A stretch of 64,000 nt of DNA. It comes from an uncultured Bacteroidales bacterium (GTDB lineage: Bacteria > Bacteroidota > Bacteroidia > Bacteroidales > Bacteroidaceae). Positions within the stretch are counted from its first letter, which is position 1. Each line of letters begins with the position of its first letter. This document shows, one piece after another, positions 62,256 through 64,000 of the stretch. The stretch covers positions 124,001 through 188,000 of the forward strand of contig CACXKA010000006.1 of the NCBI GenBank assembly GCA_902768125.1. Direction: 5' to 3'. The translations under genes were made by a program, and so were the position numbers. The notes below the pieces were generated by a model. That model saw only the letters and a list, made by a program, of their open reading frames with translations, did no database searches and was not told where the DNA came from.

Positions 62256-62669
62256 ATGACTTTACTGGAAGCACTCAATAAGGGTGACCGCTTTGCTGAA
62301 AGCATTGGTGCACAGCTGACAGAGGTACGTGAAGGATATGCGAAAGCAGAACTGACCGTGGAGGAACGACACCTGAACGGGGCTGGCGTTTGTCAGGGAG
62401 GTGTGATGTACACCCTTGCTGACCTCGCCTTCGCAGGAGTTGCCAACAGTCGGGGCATCCTCACTGTGGGGGTGAACAACACCATCACCTTCCTCAAATC
62501 AGGACAGCTGGGCGACCACCTCACAGCGGAATGCACAGAAACCCTCAATCACCATAAACTGCCCTACTGCGACATCCAGGTGAAAAACCAGAATGGAGAA
62601 CTCCTTGCAGCGGTCACAGGACTGGCTTATCGCACTAAAAGGGATTTCCCATTCGAGAGGTTGATGTAA
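62256..62669 (+). CDS. PaaI-type hotdog thioesterase
   Basis: The 137-residue protein has the hotdog-fold thioesterase pattern: LNGAGVCQGGVMYTLADLAF near 44-63 (substrate-facing Gly and Asp) and GVNNTITFLKSGQLGDHLTA. Related PaaI enzymes hydrolyse aryl-acetyl-CoA and prevent CoA trapping. It is the last gene of the catabolic operon and a tRNA-Phe gene follows. Confidence 0.87.
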   Translation: MTLLEALNKGDRFAESIGAQLTEVREGYAKAELTVEERHLNGAGVCQGGVMYTLADLAFAGVANSRGILTVGVNNTITFLKSGQLGDHLTAECTETLNHHKLPYCDIQVKNQNGELLAAVTGLAYRTKRDFPFERLM

Positions 62670-62715
62670 GAAAAGGGACTTTTTTCGCCCCTCAAGCGAA
62701 AAAAATGCGGAAAAG

Positions 62716-62747
62716 TTTGGTCAGTTAGAAAAAAAGCCCTACCTTTG
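62716..62747 (+). promoter_or_regulatory. Promoter of tRNA-Phe
   Basis: TTTG at 62716-62719 and TACCTTTG at 62740-62747, spacing 20. Confidence 0.8.
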
Positions 62748-62770
62748 CACTCGCTAAACAAAAGCACGAT

Positions 62771-62843
62771 GGTGCCATAGCTCAGTTGGTAGAGCATCGG
62801 ACTGAAAATCCGTGTGTCCCCGGTTCGAATCCTGGTGGTACCA
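62771..62843 (+). tRNA. tRNA-Phe (anticodon GAA)
   Basis: Acceptor GGTGCCA pairs with TGGTACC (one G-U), D arm AGCTCAGTTGGTAGAGC, anticodon loop ACTGAAAAT with GAA, T arm GGTTCGAATCC. CCA is not encoded; discriminator A. Confidence 0.96.
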
Positions 62844-62851
62844 CAACAGAA

Positions 62852-62893
62852 AGGACTCTTGACAAAATTCTTTGTTGAGAGTCCTCTTTTTTT
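62852..62893 (+). terminator. Terminator after tRNA-Phe
   Basis: AGGACTCTTGACAAA pairs with TTTGTTGAGAGTCCT (two G-U pairs) around ATTC, followed by a T run. Confidence 0.92.
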
Positions 62894-62978
62894 GCTAAAA
62901 ATAGAGGTAGAAACGCCCACAAATTATTTTTCTCGAAAAAAAAGTGACAAAAACTTTTTTCTTTCAAACTATTATTGC

Positions 62979-62986
62979 TACTTTTG
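62979..62986 (+). promoter_or_regulatory. -7 box of the SSS transporter
   Basis: TACTTTTG, with a leader of about 45 bases before the ATG at 63034; the -33 box is not clear. Confidence 0.5.
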
Positions 62987-63033
62987 CAAATCATCTTAAC
63001 AACACAATAACAAAAACTATTACCTCTATCATT

Positions 63034-64000
63034 ATGAACACACAAATGAGTCTCACAGAGGCGCTCAGTCAGAGCGGACTTGAATCGATAGACTATGTCA
63101 TATTGTTCACATACCTCATCATGCTGATCAGCCTGGGCGTGTTTCTCAGTTTCAACCGAGAGACTAAGAACACCACAGACTACTTCCTGGCGGGCAACAC
63201 GCTGACTTGGTGGGCTGTGGGTGCATCCCTCATCTGTGCCAACATCTCTGCCGAGCAGTTCATTGGTATGTCAGGTACGGCCTATGCGGACGGAATCGCC
63301 ATTGCTGCCTATGAGTTCATGGCAGCCGTCAGCCTCATCATCGTTGGCAAATTCCTGCTGCCCATCATGATGGAGCAACGCATCTTCACCATGCCCCAGT
63401 TCCTGCGCAAACGCTATTCGGACAGGGTGGGTCTCGCTTTCTCCATTTTGTGGTTGTTCCTCTACATCTTCGTCAACCTGACCACTGTAGCATGGCTGGG
63501 TGCCCTCGCCATTGAGAAGATTTTGGGACTCCAAGGATTGTCAATTTCCATCGGAGGCATCGTCTTATCGGCACGCTTCATCATCATTTTTGCCCTCATT
63601 ACCATCTCAGGACTCTACTCCATTCATGGTGGTATGACTTCGGTAGCTTGGACTGACGTGATGCAGCTGACGTTCATCATTGGTGGTGGTCTCGCCACTG
63701 CCTACTACGCTTTGGTGGCTGTGGGAGGCGAAGATGGAGGTCTATCAGTAGGCCTAGAAAAACTGAGCCATTTCGCCATCGACCGCGAATATGCCAAAGA
63801 CGCCCATTTCCACCTCATCATTCAGGAAAGCCACGCTCCCGATGCCTTCAACAGCGTGCCTGGTATCGCTGCCATTGTGGGAGGTCTCTGGTTGACCAAT
63901 CTTAGTTATTGGGGATTCAACCAGTATATCACCCAAAAGGGACTCACTGCTTTCAGTACCCATGAGGCACAGAAAGGATTCTTGTTTGCAGGTCTCCTGA
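63034..64000 (+). CDS. SSS-family sodium:solute (sugar) symporter, partial
   Basis: The frame opens at ATG 63034 and runs off the right edge; 322 residues are visible. NTTDYFLAGNTLTWWAVGAS, then SAEQFIGMSGTAYADG and the helix pattern of about eight visible membrane spans match the SGLT-like branch of sodium:solute symporters. Sugars such as glucose or galactose are usual for this branch, but the substrate is not certain without the C-terminal half. A promoter-like -7 box precedes it. Confidence 0.88.
   Translation, partial: MNTQMSLTEALSQSGLESIDYVILFTYLIMLISLGVFLSFNRETKNTTDYFLAGNTLTWWAVGASLICANISAEQFIGMSGTAYADGIAIAAYEFMAAVSLIIVGKFLLPIMMEQRIFTMPQFLRKRYSDRVGLAFSILWLFLYIFVNLTTVAWLGALAIEKILGLQGLSISIGGIVLSARFIIIFALITISGLYSIHGGMTSVAWTDVMQLTFIIGGGLATAYYALVAVGGEDGGLSVGLEKLSHFAIDREYAKDAHFHLIIQESHAPDAFNSVPGIAAIVGGLWLTNLSYWGFNQYITQKGLTAFSTHEAQKGFLFAGLL

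Overview
This window looks like a piece of a Bacteroidales chromosome, most likely from the Prevotellaceae or a near relative. The clearest sign is the promoter type: many genes are preceded by the Bacteroidetes -7 motif TAnnTTTG, usually with a TTTG-like -33 box about 20 bases upstream. Bacteroidetes-type proteins support this (TonB receptor/HmuY set, RibBA, CdaA with MurF and FolP, lipoproteins with a Cys lipobox). The genus is an inference; no rRNA is present.

Positions 1-9530 are an AT-richer defence island, all on the minus strand and closely packed. In transcription order it holds an Xre regulator, HsdM, a DUF1016/YhcG nuclease, HsdS, a small membrane protein, an OLD-like ATPase with a TOPRIM-type tail, McrB (with an apparent N-terminal frameshift) and McrC, which runs off the left edge. 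A type I modification module is thus fused at operon level to a McrBC-type system and an unrecognised membrane protein/ATPase pair. No HsdR is visible. Next come a gene fragment, a small zinc-ribbon protein, a secreted endonuclease and a HipBA pair (9900-12870).

Positions 13300-34710 are mostly housekeeping and envelope genes: prfB, a four-helix-bundle gene flanked by inverted heptamer arrays, a CYTH protein, VanZ, a sodium symporter, a GH98 glycosidase, an RND efflux trio, pta-ackA, parC, a DUF3316-like protein and an S41 peptidase. A tRNA-Leu, a flavoprotein reductase, a Lys-rich repeat protein and murF-cdaA-folP follow. Then come lptF/G-ribBA-aminotransferase, a secreted protein of unknown function, fabI, tRNA-Met, a LuxR regulator diverging from mutY, and a haem-uptake operon (lipoprotein, HmuY, TonB receptor).

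Positions 54800-62670 form an aromatic amino-acid catabolic cluster: iorA, iorB, two phenylacetate-CoA ligases, an aminotransferase, an ACT protein and a hotdog thioesterase. Together they could turn aromatic amino acids into aryl-pyruvates, then arylacetyl-CoA, then arylacetates. tRNA-Phe and the start of an SSS-family transporter close the window.

The most unusual non-coding signal is a set of short repeat elements spread over the window. One class is arrays of degenerate 7-bp units, often next to a TTGGC...GCCAA palindrome and, in four places, followed by a related GTTACC-like core; one copy brackets the four-helix-bundle gene. Another class is C/G-rich REP-like palindromes that lie between genes and also inside mutY, the LuxR gene and the hmuY-like gene without breaking frame.
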